Source: Haliscomenobacter sp. (GTDB lineage: Bacteria; Bacteroidota; Bacteroidia; Chitinophagales; Saprospiraceae). From it: DNA of 64,000 nucleotides. Below the pieces are notes generated by a model, which made no database searches, had not been told where the DNA came from, and saw only the letters and a program-made list of their open reading frames with translations. Made by a program: the position numbers and the translations under genes. Location: NCBI RefSeq assembly GCF_016718685.1, contig NZ_JADKCX010000018.1, positions 1 to 64,000 of the forward strand. The letters are read 5' to 3'. Positions 7,918 through 17,614 of this stretch are shown in pieces. Numbering within the stretch: the first letter of the stretch is position 1; each line of letters starts with the position of its first letter.

Positions 7918-7954
7918 TTCACGTCGCTTTGTGATGAATTAACCCACAAGCACT

Positions 7955-9298
7955 ATGTCCAGCAACATCCCCACCATTCCCCGCCTCAAAACCTTGATTA
8001 CTTCTCTGAAATTCCTCCGCGATCCCATTACCGTGATCCGGGGAAACCTGGCCGAATACGGCCATACCTATCGTTTTTACATCGGCGGCATCATCCCCGC
8101 CACTTTTACTGCTGATCCTGCTTTTATTCAGCATATCCTGCAAAAGAACCACCGGCTGTACAAAAAATCGCCGATTCACTTTGAACATTTGGGGCATTTT
8201 GTGGGCAAAGGTTTATTGACCATTGACGGCGACCACTGGTTGCGCCAACGCCGCCTGATCCAACCCAGCTTTCACCGTTCCCGCCTTGCCAACCTTACAC
8301 ATTTGATGAATGAGGTGATTGTGGAACGCAAGGCCAAATTTGACCAAGAGATCCAACAAGGCCCGGTAAATATGGCCGAACACATGATGGATATGGCCTT
8401 CAATATCATCATGCGCTCCATCTTCAGCGTAAGTGTGCCAGAGGAACAGGTGCGCAAAATGAGTGATCAAATTACCCAGATTCAAGCTTTTGTGATTCAA
8501 CTGATCCGTCAACCCTACCTCAACTGGTGGCGCAAATTAAGTGGCAAAATCAAGGAACACGAGGACATTGCGGCTGATCTGGAGCGGTCGATTCTGGCTT
8601 TGGTGCAACAACGCCAAGCCAGTGGAGAACAACGCGACGACTTGTTGCAGATGCTGCTCGACTCACGGTACGAAGACACGGGTGAGGCCATGAATCAACA
8701 ACAATTGCTGGATGAACTCAAGATCATTTTTGTGGCCGGGCACGAAACTTCAGCCAATGGCTTGGCCTGGGCCTGGTATCTGCTCAGTCAACATCCCGAG
8801 GCAGTCGCCAAAATCCGTACAGAGCTGGATGCTACAGTTGGCGAGCGCATTCCCACTTTTGAAGACTTGCCCAAACTGGAATACCTGAGCCAGGTGGTCG
8901 ACGAAGTGCTGCGCATGTACCCTCCCGCCTGGATTACCGATCGGATGGCGGCAGAAGACGATGAGTTCAACGGCATCAAAATTGCTAAAGGTGCCATTGT
9001 GGCGACCTATATTTACGGGGCACACCATTCCCCCGAACATTGGGACGAGCCGGAAGTGTTCAAACCCGAACGTTTTGCGAAAGGAGCAAAAATTCCTCCT
9101 TTTGCGTATCTGCCTTTTGGGGGCGGCCCCCGCTTGTGCATCGGCAACCACTTTGCACTGATGGAAATGCAACTGGTGATTGCCGAGATGATCAAGCGCT
9201 ATGATTTTGCGCTGGAGCCGGGGCATGAGGTGGTGCCACAGCCTTTGATTACCTTGAGGCCAAAAGACGGGATTTGGATGCGTTTTTGGAAAAGGTAA
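7955..9298 (+). CDS. Cytochrome P450
   Basis: 447 residues, soluble bacterial P450 related to the CYP102/CYP4-like group. The I-helix oxygen-binding motif AGHETS is near residue 262, the K-helix EVLR motif follows (VVDEVLRMYPP), then the PERF segment, and the heme-thiolate loop FGGGPRLCIGNHFA has its Cys at residue 395. It would use O2 and external electron donors to oxidise a lipid or terpene-like substrate, which cannot be named. No ferredoxin or reductase is beside it. It is probably transcribed alone: hairpin upstream, convergent gene 6 bp downstream. Confidence 0.93.
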   Translation: MSSNIPTIPRLKTLITSLKFLRDPITVIRGNLAEYGHTYRFYIGGIIPATFTADPAFIQHILQKNHRLYKKSPIHFEHLGHFVGKGLLTIDGDHWLRQRRLIQPSFHRSRLANLTHLMNEVIVERKAKFDQEIQQGPVNMAEHMMDMAFNIIMRSIFSVSVPEEQVRKMSDQITQIQAFVIQLIRQPYLNWWRKLSGKIKEHEDIAADLERSILALVQQRQASGEQRDDLLQMLLDSRYEDTGEAMNQQQLLDELKIIFVAGHETSANGLAWAWYLLSQHPEAVAKIRTELDATVGERIPTFEDLPKLEYLSQVVDEVLRMYPPAWITDRMAAEDDEFNGIKIAKGAIVATYIYGAHHSPEHWDEPEVFKPERFAKGAKIPPFAYLPFGGGPRLCIGNHFALMEMQLVIAEMIKRYDFALEPGHEVVPQPLITLRPKDGIWMRFWKR

Positions 9299-9303
9299 TA
9301 AGT

Positions 9304-10308
9304 CTATTTACTCAAAAAATCTTCCGAAAGATCCCGCCACAGGGTGTGATAGTGGTAAATACCGCCATCCCGATTGCTGAATTCGATGATGAACGAATCC
9401 GTCTTGATGGAGTAGTAATGCAATTCATTGGTATTGCTGCTGCCCTGCCAAGTGAAAACAATCTTTTCTTTGGCCGCCAAAATGCGCTTCATTTTCTCTT
9501 GAGCCAAGGCCGGCGTAAGGTTTTCCACCCAGGCTTTGGCAATGCCTTCTACCAAACGTTGTTGTTTCGGCGTCATTTCCGTATAAAGCACCCCTTTTCT
9601 ATCCTTCAGATGGGGTTCCTTTCCCGTTTGGGTCATCACATCCGCATCGACCGGGTGTGGCCCGATCCGGGCTTTTTTCTGCATCGCGGCATTCAGGTCA
9701 TTGAACAGTTGATTGCCGAAGTCATTTTCTTCAAACATGACGTGATAACCTGCGTAAGGCCCAGTAGTGGTCAATGCCGGATTGATGCCCACAAACATGG
9801 GGGTACAAGTCACACCTTTAGGGGAATAAGTCAAGTTGAGGGAAATGTGGTGCCCTTCAAATTTCCATGCCCAGACTTTGTCTTTACCCGGCGTTCCAAA
9901 AATGCTGAACCAATAGTTCTGATTGCCGTAACGTTTGGCAATGGGGCTATTGGCTTTGCTCAATCGCTCCAGGATACCCTGGTCGTATTGAATGATGAAG
10001 AGGAGTTTTTGGTAGCCTTGCTGACTCAACACACCGCGCAAAAGGCTGTGCAAAATCACACGTTGTGCATCGTCCAAATCCTTCATTTGGATGCCTTGGC
10101 GGTACACCTGTTCCAGCGGAAGATTGGACCATTTTACCCTGGAGCTGTCGGTAAAAGACAGATTGGCCACGGTTTTTTGAGCTGGAGTTAAGCTGGCCAA
10201 AAAGTCGGTGGCAGCTTTGAGCGAAGTACTTTGGTCAAAAGCACTTTGTCCCACTACCGTCAAAGTGATGAACAGCAGTGCAGTACAAGTTGTAAGTATT
10301 TTTTTCAT
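9304..10308 (-). CDS. Secreted DUF3500 protein
   Basis: 334 residues with signal peptide MKKILTTCTALLFITLTVVG. Family features are GTPGKDKVWAWKFEGHHISLNLTY near the centre, PMFVGINPA, and a C-terminal FTWQGSSNTNELHYY / IIEFSNRDGGIYHYHTLWRD segment rich in His and aromatic residues. The biochemical role of DUF3500 is not established. It lies 84 bp downstream of the molybdenum hydroxylase genes in the same direction, so a shared transcript is possible. The start is the ATG that begins the signal peptide. Confidence 0.8.
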   Translation of the reverse strand: MKKILTTCTALLFITLTVVGQSAFDQSTSLKAATDFLASLTPAQKTVANLSFTDSSRVKWSNLPLEQVYRQGIQMKDLDDAQRVILHSLLRGVLSQQGYQKLLFIIQYDQGILERLSKANSPIAKRYGNQNYWFSIFGTPGKDKVWAWKFEGHHISLNLTYSPKGVTCTPMFVGINPALTTTGPYAGYHVMFEENDFGNQLFNDLNAAMQKKARIGPHPVDADVMTQTGKEPHLKDRKGVLYTEMTPKQQRLVEGIAKAWVENLTPALAQEKMKRILAAKEKIVFTWQGSSNTNELHYYSIKTDSFIIEFSNRDGGIYHYHTLWRDLSEDFLSK

Positions 10309-10392
10309 GCGACAAGGATTGCAGGTTGTTGGTAAACTTACAACTTTTAATGAGAAGGGGGCATTAAGGGGCTCCAGGTTTTCCAAAAAAAA

Positions 10393-12585
10393 CTATTTAG
10401 CACCTACTGTCGCCAAAACCCTTTCCGGGGTAAAAGGCATGTGCCGAAGTGCCTGGCCCGTAAGCGCCAGAAAAGCATTTGCCACTGCTGGCCCAATAAA
10501 AGGTAGTCCGGCCTCACCCAAACCCGAAGGAGCTTCTTGCGAGTCGATGAACTTCACCTCCAGCGTTTCAGGAATATCGGCCATGCGGAGGATGGGATAA
10601 TCGTGAAAATTCGATTGTTGCACTTCTCCGTTTTTGATGGTAATACTTTCGTGAAATACACTACTCAAACCCATCAGGAGGGAGCCTTCGGTTTGTGCCC
10701 GGGCATTGTCGGGTTGTACGATGACGCCGCCGTCGACGGCAGCCCAGATGTGGTGGACCTTTATTTTACCAGTTTCGCGGTCCAATGAGATTTCGCATAC
10801 CCCAGCACCAGGGCTGCCACTGCGTTCGGCAAAGGCGATACCCATGGCCCGGCCTTGGGGTAGTTTTTTACCCCACCCAGCCATTTCTGCAACGGTGTCG
10901 AGCACTTTCAAGGCGCGTGGGTGATTGCGCATGAGGTGTCGGCGATATTGGTAGGGGTCTTTTTGCTGGTCCTGGGCGATTTCATCAATGAAGGCTTCGA
11001 TGGCGTATTTGTTCGGCCCATGCCCTACGGCGCGCCAATGTTTGGTGCGGATGCCATGATCCACCGCCCGCAATTCAATCAAGAGATCGGGCAAGGTGTA
11101 AAAGGGCATTTCTGCTCCGCTGGCCAGGAGGTTATCCCCGGTTCCCGAGATGATGTATTTCCAACTGGTGATGTTGCCCGCTTGATCCACACCCGCTTGC
11201 AAGTGCTGTAGGCAAATGGGGCGGAATTGGCCATATTGCATATCGTCTTCGCGGGTCCAGATTAGTTTGACTGGTTTGCGAACCGCTTTGGCCAAAGCGG
11301 CGGCTTCCTCCACGTAGTCTGGACTGGAACGGCGTCCAAAGCCCCCTCCGAGGTAATGCGGGTAAAGCGTTACTTTCGATTCATCGAGGCCAAGTACCCG
11401 GGCTGCTGCCCCTTTGGCACTATCCGGCGCCTGGGTGCCGCACCATACCTCCGCGCTGGTGCCATCGGCGGCAAGCGAAACCACGGCATTGAGCGGCTCC
11501 ATTTGAGCGTGGTAGAGGTAATCGTTTTTATACATGGCAGTGTACACCTTCGTGGCCATTTTGATGGCGTTTGCCGGATCACCTTTCGATTCGAGGGAGC
11601 GGCCTTTACGGCTGTCGTCATTGACCAGTGCGGTATATTCTGCATAGGCTTGTTCGCTGCTGTGCGTAGCAGCTTTGGCCCCTTTGCTCCATTCTATCCG
11701 TAGCGCAGCTTTGGCTTTCAGGGCTTTTTCCAGGGTGTCCGCTACCACGCCGATGCCATGATCCAGGGTAACCACCTCAATTACACCAGTGATTTTGCGG
11801 ATTTCAGTGGCATTGAGGAGGCTGGGCTTGGCGCCGTTTACCGGAGACCTGCTGATGACACCGTACACCATACCGGGCAAACGCACATCGATGGCGTATT
11901 TGGCACTGCCGTTGACCTTGGCCGGTATGTCGAAGCGGGTGATCTTTTGATTGCCGATGAGGCGGAAATTTTTGGGGTCTTTTAATTGATCGGCAGGTAT
12001 AGCGGGCAGTTTTTCCGGCAGTGTAGCAAAACTGGCAATTTCGCCATAGCTGATCTTGCGCTTACTGGCCCGGTGAATCACCATGCTGGGTTCAGTGCTC
12101 AATTCGGTAATGGGCACGTTCCATTTTTTCGCCACGTTGTCCATCAATACATAGCGAGCTTGGGCACCCGCTTGCCGCAGGCTGTCGTAATAACCCGATA
12201 CGGCGCGACTGCCCACGGTCATCATCCGCCCGCCCCAGACTCCGGGACCATAAATTTTGGGTTCGATCGGCGAATATTCAATGTGTACCAAGGACCAATC
12301 GGCGTCCATTTCTTCGGCAAAAATGACGGGCAATGCCGTCATGGAGCCTTGGCCCATTTCGGCAGCAGGATTGTAGATGTTGATGCGGCCATCGGGACGG
12401 ATGTGCACCCAAGCGCTGATCTGGCGGCCCTTATCTTCAGGATTGGGTTCCAGTTCCGGGTTTTCAAATGCCCATTGAGGCAGAATGGCATAAGTGGTGA
12501 TGGCAAAAGTGATGCCTCCGGCGGCGCTCAGGAATTTGCGCCGGGAAACCGTGGTATCGGGAGATTTACTGTTTTTCATGGTCAA
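10393..12585 (-). CDS. Molybdopterin-binding subunit of an IorB-like xanthine dehydrogenase family enzyme
   Basis: 730 residues. A twin-arginine signal (SRRKFLSAAGG, residues ~14-24) indicates folded export to the periplasm. The protein has the split aldehyde-oxidase layout of isoquinoline 1-oxidoreductase beta subunits: HIRPDGRINIYNPAAEMGQG, then GGGFGRR and a C-terminal GEAGLPFIGPAVANA segment. These enzymes hydroxylate N-heterocycles or oxidise aldehydes with water as oxygen source. It overlaps the iron-sulphur subunit gene by 4 bp (ATGA), typical of coupled partners. The substrate is unknown, and the cytochrome c subunit found beside many relatives is absent here. Confidence 0.88.
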   Translation of the reverse strand: MTMKNSKSPDTTVSRRKFLSAAGGITFAITTYAILPQWAFENPELEPNPEDKGRQISAWVHIRPDGRINIYNPAAEMGQGSMTALPVIFAEEMDADWSLVHIEYSPIEPKIYGPGVWGGRMMTVGSRAVSGYYDSLRQAGAQARYVLMDNVAKKWNVPITELSTEPSMVIHRASKRKISYGEIASFATLPEKLPAIPADQLKDPKNFRLIGNQKITRFDIPAKVNGSAKYAIDVRLPGMVYGVISRSPVNGAKPSLLNATEIRKITGVIEVVTLDHGIGVVADTLEKALKAKAALRIEWSKGAKAATHSSEQAYAEYTALVNDDSRKGRSLESKGDPANAIKMATKVYTAMYKNDYLYHAQMEPLNAVVSLAADGTSAEVWCGTQAPDSAKGAAARVLGLDESKVTLYPHYLGGGFGRRSSPDYVEEAAALAKAVRKPVKLIWTREDDMQYGQFRPICLQHLQAGVDQAGNITSWKYIISGTGDNLLASGAEMPFYTLPDLLIELRAVDHGIRTKHWRAVGHGPNKYAIEAFIDEIAQDQQKDPYQYRRHLMRNHPRALKVLDTVAEMAGWGKKLPQGRAMGIAFAERSGSPGAGVCEISLDRETGKIKVHHIWAAVDGGVIVQPDNARAQTEGSLLMGLSSVFHESITIKNGEVQQSNFHDYPILRMADIPETLEVKFIDSQEAPSGLGEAGLPFIGPAVANAFLALTGQALRHMPFTPERVLATVGAK

Positions 12586-13040
12586 ATTTCTTTAGCTGCC
12601 CGTTCAATGGCTTTGAGAATGCGCATGTAGGTTCCACAACGGCAGAGTACTCCGCTCATCTGGTTGATGATTTCTTCCCGGCTGGGCTTTTTGTTGCTGG
12701 CCAGGAGCGCCGCGGCCTGCATGATTTGCCCTGATTGACAGTAGCCGCATTGGGCTACCTGTTCTTCGATCCAGGCTTTTTGCAGCGGGTGGTCACCTTT
12801 GGTTGAAAGCCCTTCGATGGTGGTGATGGCACGTTTTTCAGCTACAGAGACGGGCGTGGTGCAGGAGCGGATCGGAAGGCCGTCGAGGTGAACGGTACAA
12901 GCGCCGCAATACGATTTGCCGCAGCTGTATTTGGTGCCCGTGAGGCCCAGGTGCTCGCGCAGCACCCACAGCAAAGAAGTATCCGGTTCTACGTTGACGG
13001 TGCGCTTCTCGCCGTTGATGGTTAGGGTGATGGTAGCCAT
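12582..13040 (-). CDS. [2Fe-2S] subunit of an IorA-like molybdenum hydroxylase
   Basis: 152 residues with two iron-sulphur clusters: a plant-type ferredoxin cluster (CGKSYCGACTVHLDG, further Cys in IRSC) and the C-terminal CGYCQSGQ ... CRCGTY motif. This is the small subunit that passes electrons from the molybdopterin site of the downstream gene, to which it is coupled by an ATGA overlap. It has no signal peptide, so it is presumably carried through the Tat pathway by the large subunit. Confidence 0.93.
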   Translation of the reverse strand: MATITLTINGEKRTVNVEPDTSLLWVLREHLGLTGTKYSCGKSYCGACTVHLDGLPIRSCTTPVSVAEKRAITTIEGLSTKGDHPLQKAWIEEQVAQCGYCQSGQIMQAAALLASNKKPSREEIINQMSGVLCRCGTYMRILKAIERAAKEI

Positions 13041-13126
13041 ATTGTTGGAGGTTGTGGCAGAAATTAAAGACTACGTAAGCTACAATTTTGTAGGGACTTT
13101 AGCAAGTTTGGGCTTGGTTCCCTATT

Positions 13127-13348
13127 TTAGTCCCTTAGACTCTGGACATACATTTTTTCAACTTGTTCCCTTGCCCAGGGGGTTTTGCGCAAAAACGTCA
13201 AACTGGATTTTACACTCGGGTCGAAGTTGAAGCAGCGAATGTTGATTTGCCGCCCCATTTCTTCCCAACCGTACTGCTCAACCAGATGGTGCAACATTTT
13301 TTCGAGGGTAACACCGTGGAGTGGATTATTGGCTTGAGGATCTTTCAT
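13127..13348 (-). CDS. VF530-family (DUF2132) small DNA-binding-like protein
   Basis: 73 residues starting MKDPQANNPLHGVTLEKMLH. The family signature is visible: NPLHGVTLE, then YGWEEMGRQI, CFNFDPSVKSSLTFLRKTPWAREQVE. VF530 proteins are small conserved proteins with a proposed DNA-binding fold, and their role is not settled. The upstream extension was not used because the family begins close to this Met. The gene stands alone, 86 bp from the molybdenum hydroxylase start. Confidence 0.85.
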   Translation of the reverse strand: MKDPQANNPLHGVTLEKMLHHLVEQYGWEEMGRQINIRCFNFDPSVKSSLTFLRKTPWAREQVEKMYVQSLRD

Positions 13349-13467
13349 GTGGTAGATTAAGTCAAATGGTCTAGCCGGAAAATGGGGCGCGCCGTACAAA
13401 TTAAAGGTAAAACCAAATAAGTCGAAATGATGAAACACAAAAATCATTAATTACAAGGCCCACCGAG

Positions 13468-15942
13468 TTAATACCGCCCACTCACCACACTCCCTTTCAC
13501 AGTCATCCCTTCCACCAAAACTTCAAAAGCGCCTCCTTTGTCACTGGTGAAAAAGCTGAAAGTAGCCCGGCCGTTCTTGTCCGTTTCGATTAGCGGCTGC
13601 CAGTGCAAGGTGGTGCGGTAATCGGGCCGATCGTGCTCCGGTTTTTTCTGGTCGTAGAGGGGAGCATAAAACTCGCGGGCTTTGTAAAAGCCGGGATGTT
13701 TGAAGTTGATGATGCCATTGACATCGTACTGGACGGGTTGACTGCCCGTGCGTTTGGTGTACACCGACACAACTCCGTTGATGCCCCGGCTGCCAAACAT
13801 AGCAGCCTGGCCTCCTTTGAGTACATCTACAAAGGCAATGGTAGAAACCGGAACAGTCGACAGCGTACTGGCATCTACAACGGTACCATCCAGTACAAAC
13901 AAGGCCTGTGCTGCGCCACCCAAACTATTGACCCCCCGGAGTACCACCGACTGGTTGGGAAAAGTGCCTACCACTTGCGCCCCGGGTATCCGACGCAGGA
14001 GGTCAAAAACACTCAGCGCCGTATTTTTACCCGGTACGGAATCAATAATCATCCGATCGGTAGGCGCACGGTAGGGGATGTCTCCCACTCCGTAAGGATT
14101 TTTTTCCCGTTTGGCTTTGACTTCAAATTCGGCAAGGCTTAATTTCCAAATGCCTGGGAACAAGGAATCCAGATCGGCCAGTTTTTTGCTATCGGCCAAA
14201 AAACTGTTTTGTTGTACCGGATCAGCACTCTGCGGCAAGGTGAAACCTAACAGTGGATTCACCGGTGGAGGATTGTCTCCATCCAGTCGAATTTTGAGAT
14301 CGCGATTGCCTGCAATCTGTTGTTGATTGCTGTCGGCATTTTTGCCTTTTTTGGTGTTGTTGGGTACTTTGGCGGCTTGAATGACCACCCGGGTGCTGTC
14401 GACAAAAGGAAAACCCATGATGGCAAAACGTCCATCCGGTCCCGAGCTTACCCGTTCAGAAATGCCTTTTTCTACGGCTACGATCATGAGGTCGGCGGCA
14501 ACGGGTTTGTTGGGTTGATCCAGTTTGGTGGTTTGTCCACTGATGGTGAAGCCTTGTTCAGGTAGCCAGGCCAGATCGGGTAAGGTATCGCGCGACACTT
14601 GTTTCCAGGAGAAGCGGCGCCAGCCCTGGGTCAGCATCAGCATGTCCAGCAATTGCCGACGGGTGGCATTTTCTTCTACAAAAAAATAGCCGGGGTCTTC
14701 AATGTTGCCAGGCAGGTCAGATTGAAGGAGTAGATAGGAACGGATGTCCTGGCCGTATTTGGCCCAATACACACTTTGTTTATCGGTAACGGTGGCAGAT
14801 ACGATGGCTTGCAAGGGTTTGCCCTCCTGATCCTTGAGTTGCAACTCGACTTTTACTTTTTGGCGCTTGCTGTACAGGGGTTTGTCGGTGCTGATGCTCA
14901 GTCGGGCGCGTTCACGGGGATTGTCTACAAACACCAGGCGTTCACAAAGGGGCTCACCCGTGTTGCTGAACAGGGTGAATTGTGCGATGCCTTCGGGAAT
15001 CGAATCGGTTGGGATGGTCAAGCTCAATTTGTCCAGGCCTTCCGTATTGCTGAAGGTGAAAATGGACTGGCCGCGCAGGTGCCCAAGAATAACTGCGTCT
15101 TTTAAGCCATTGGGCACATTGCAACGCACATTGATCAAAAGCTGATTGGGTGGGCGCTGGGTCACTTGGAGCGTGTATCCTTGTGGCAATGCCGTAGGCA
15201 AGGGGACGTTCTTGACGATGCCCTGATGGCTGATTTCGGCGTGGTAGCTGCGACCCGTCTGGGGGGTAAAACTGAAAGCACCCAGGCCAAAACGATAGGT
15301 TTTGAACACCGCCACCGGAGTGCCCTGATCGTCGATGATTTTGCCTTCAAACTGCACACCGATGCCGAGGTTGCTGGTGGCTTTGACGCCAATTTGTGAA
15401 CTCAAACCTTGCACCAGATCGCCACCCTCCGGCATGAATTGTACGCTGAAATCTCTGATCTGAACGAGAGGGTCGGCTGGTTTGTCGGCTTCTATTTTGG
15501 GTTTAAAAAATACCAGTTCACGTTGAAAAAAAAAGGTAGAATCAAAATTGCGCATGAAGTTGGTGTAGGCCCGCAGGAGGTATTTGCCTTCCGGCCAATC
15601 GCGTTCCGTGTCAAAATCACCCGTCCCTACGCCATCCTGGATCCCAATGTAGCGGCTGGCTTTGCGTTGCTGATCAGGCCCAACGAGTTCGACATACACG
15701 GGGTTGCTCAGCAGCGAAGGCAAATGTTCGGGACCTGCGGTCAGGTAGGCGCTGAACCACAGGTTTTCACCCAGTGCGTAATGCGGCTTATCGGTGTGGA
15801 GGTAGACTTTTTCAGTTGGATATTTGGTTTGGTAGTTTTTGAGCTGTTGCTGGAGGCGTTCGGCCAGGCCGGGAGGCCAGAAAAACCAGGATAGTGGGAA
15901 GATTAGGAGTGCGTAGGAGGGGAGGTAAGTTGAGCCTTTCAT
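13468..15942 (-). CDS. MG2-domain protein with a TonB-receptor-like plug and no barrel
   Basis: 824 residues with an N-terminal hydrophobic signal. Residues ~45-150 form a macroglobulin MG2-like domain (EKVYLHTDKPHYALGENLWF is typical). Further beta domains follow, and residues ~640-740 are a TonB-receptor plug (DLLRRIPGAQVVG, VVLRGVNSLGG, ALFVLDGTVVD, VDVLKGGQAAMFGSRGINGV). There is no 22-strand barrel after the plug: the protein ends about 75 residues later. The architecture recurs in Bacteroidota and its role is unknown; it may be periplasmic or outer-membrane associated. It is transcribed leftward and separated from the MFS gene by a terminator. Confidence 0.8.
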   Translation of the reverse strand: MKGSTYLPSYALLIFPLSWFFWPPGLAERLQQQLKNYQTKYPTEKVYLHTDKPHYALGENLWFSAYLTAGPEHLPSLLSNPVYVELVGPDQQRKASRYIGIQDGVGTGDFDTERDWPEGKYLLRAYTNFMRNFDSTFFFQRELVFFKPKIEADKPADPLVQIRDFSVQFMPEGGDLVQGLSSQIGVKATSNLGIGVQFEGKIIDDQGTPVAVFKTYRFGLGAFSFTPQTGRSYHAEISHQGIVKNVPLPTALPQGYTLQVTQRPPNQLLINVRCNVPNGLKDAVILGHLRGQSIFTFSNTEGLDKLSLTIPTDSIPEGIAQFTLFSNTGEPLCERLVFVDNPRERARLSISTDKPLYSKRQKVKVELQLKDQEGKPLQAIVSATVTDKQSVYWAKYGQDIRSYLLLQSDLPGNIEDPGYFFVEENATRRQLLDMLMLTQGWRRFSWKQVSRDTLPDLAWLPEQGFTISGQTTKLDQPNKPVAADLMIVAVEKGISERVSSGPDGRFAIMGFPFVDSTRVVIQAAKVPNNTKKGKNADSNQQQIAGNRDLKIRLDGDNPPPVNPLLGFTLPQSADPVQQNSFLADSKKLADLDSLFPGIWKLSLAEFEVKAKREKNPYGVGDIPYRAPTDRMIIDSVPGKNTALSVFDLLRRIPGAQVVGTFPNQSVVLRGVNSLGGAAQALFVLDGTVVDASTLSTVPVSTIAFVDVLKGGQAAMFGSRGINGVVSVYTKRTGSQPVQYDVNGIINFKHPGFYKAREFYAPLYDQKKPEHDRPDYRTTLHWQPLIETDKNGRATFSFFTSDKGGAFEVLVEGMTVKGSVVSGRY

Positions 15943-16080
15943 GAGGGTTTTGCGATTAGGATGTGTCGGTAGAAATGGTGATTTACTTGAACAAATATAC
16001 GGGCATTTTTTGGTGAAAAACTGATGGAGCGTGCTGGTTTAACCATTTTTAACATTAAATGCGCTTATGCTAAAAATGAA

Positions 16081-16109
16081 AAAGGGACAATGCACTGCAC
16101 TATCCCTTT
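16081..16109 (-). terminator. Terminator downstream of the MFS gene
   Basis: AAAGGGA and TCCCTTT pair around a 15-nt loop. In leftward sense the stem is followed by a U-rich stretch (TTTTTCATTTTT). It lies 23 bp after the MFS stop. Confidence 0.6.
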
Positions 16110-16131
16110 ATCTGTTGATTTTCAATAAATT

Positions 16132-17295
16132 TTACCCCTTCAAATACCCCGCTCGCCAAATCCAAATGCCCCCTGCTGCAATCACTACCCCCAGCGCCAC
16201 CGGCAAACTAAACCCCTTGGCAATAAACCCAATCACTGCCGGGCCACCCAAAAAGCCAACCATGGCAAAGGTGTTCATTGTAGCCAAACCCGCACCGGGG
16301 GCCATGCCAGGTACTTTAGCCGCAGCACTGTACAAAATAGGTGCACCCAACGATACCCCGGCACCCACCATGGCAAAACCAATCAACACCGTAGCTGGAT
16401 AAGGCAACAATACCGCCAGCAACAAGCCACTGGCAGCAACACAGCCACCCACCCGCAACACTTTTCCGCCGCTGTGGTGCTTCAGAATGGCATCCCCCGC
16501 AAAACGGGTCAGCGCCATAAAGAGGGCGTAAGCCGCAAAACCCCAACCCCACAGGGCTGCAGGCGCTTTGACAATTTCCCGCATGTAAACCGCCGACCAG
16601 TCGGCCATCGTTCCCTCGGTCAGATTGGTACACAAACTGATGGAAATCAGGCCCCACAGCGCCGCATTGGGCAAACGAAACTTAGGACGTGGCCCCTGGC
16701 TTTTGCTCACCATGACCTCGCTGGGCACTTTTTGAAACGACTGGTAAATGAATAGCGTTGACAAGAGCAGAATCGATCCCATGAACATGACGTGCGTGAC
16801 CGGATGTACACCCATACCCATCGAAGTGGCGCCGAGCGCTGAACCAAACATGGCTCCACTGGACCACAAGGCATGGCAGGTCGACATGATGCGGATGCCA
16901 TCATATTTTTCGAGGCTGGTTGCCGCCGTATTCATCGAAACATTGGTGGTAGAAAAAGTGGTACCCATCACAAACAAGGCCAAGGCCACCAAACCCACCT
17001 GGGGCATCAAAAAAGGAATGACAAAAAACAGTGCACCCAAGGTACGGGCAATTAGGGTAGCCCGAACAGTACCCAGCCTATGCAAAATTCCGACTGAAAG
17101 TGGATTCATCAGGGTAACCCCGGCCGGTAGCGCCAACAGCAACAAACCCAATTGGGCCTCATCCAGTTGAAACTTCTGCTTGATGTAAGGAATCATCGAC
17201 GACCAGGTGCCAAACAACAATCCTTGCATGGCGAAAACCAATCCGATGGCTCGGCTGGTACTGTGGTTGAAAAAGAGACGTAAGTGCGCAGTCAT
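16132..17295 (-). CDS. MFS transporter (YbjJ/fucose-permease-like)
   Basis: 387 residues with about 12 membrane segments, so an inner-membrane secondary transporter. Features are FAMQGLLFGTWSSMIPYIKQ in TM1, LGLLLLALPAGVTLMNPLSVGILHRLG over the TM2-3 loop (motif-A-like region), and glycine-rich later helices. This pattern fits the group containing YbjJ and sugar permeases. The substrate is not predictable. The gene appears monocistronic, with a terminator downstream and a tandem repeat just before its start. Confidence 0.85.
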   Translation of the reverse strand: MTAHLRLFFNHSTSRAIGLVFAMQGLLFGTWSSMIPYIKQKFQLDEAQLGLLLLALPAGVTLMNPLSVGILHRLGTVRATLIARTLGALFFVIPFLMPQVGLVALALFVMGTTFSTTNVSMNTAATSLEKYDGIRIMSTCHALWSSGAMFGSALGATSMGMGVHPVTHVMFMGSILLLSTLFIYQSFQKVPSEVMVSKSQGPRPKFRLPNAALWGLISISLCTNLTEGTMADWSAVYMREIVKAPAALWGWGFAAYALFMALTRFAGDAILKHHSGGKVLRVGGCVAASGLLLAVLLPYPATVLIGFAMVGAGVSLGAPILYSAAAKVPGMAPGAGLATMNTFAMVGFLGGPAVIGFIAKGFSLPVALGVVIAAGGIWIWRAGYLKG

Positions 17296-17300
17296 GTTGA

Positions 17301-17346
17301 GTTGAAGAGTTTAGGGTTGAAAAGTTGAAGAGTTTAGGGTTGAAAA
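17301..17346. repeat. Two perfect 23-bp tandem repeats (GTTGAAGAGTTTAGGGTTGA...)
   Basis: 17301-17323 and 17324-17346 are identical. The unit belongs to the GTTGAAAAG family found in four other gaps of this window. It lies in the 5' region of the MFS gene. The rest of the gap 17296-17614 is AT-rich and holds no gene; it must contain the promoters for the MFS and caspase genes, but no box is convincing. Confidence 0.75.
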
Positions 17347-17614
17347 GTTGATTGTGAACCCAAAAGCAATGGTGACTCTCTTTCACTTTTCACTTTTCGC
17401 TATTCATTTTCTACAAAGTTACGGGCATTTTCCGATACCCACACCACTACTGCATTAACCGCTTTCGACGCTGTATTGATCTACTTTTGCCGGGTGGTGC
17501 TAAATTTCTTAAAAAAAAGTTATACCTTGAAAAACAAAACAATATCTTTCTGGCATCCAGCGTAAGCCATATTAGTGGTCATCGCTATGGATTTCTACTC
17601 AAAACATCCGCCTT

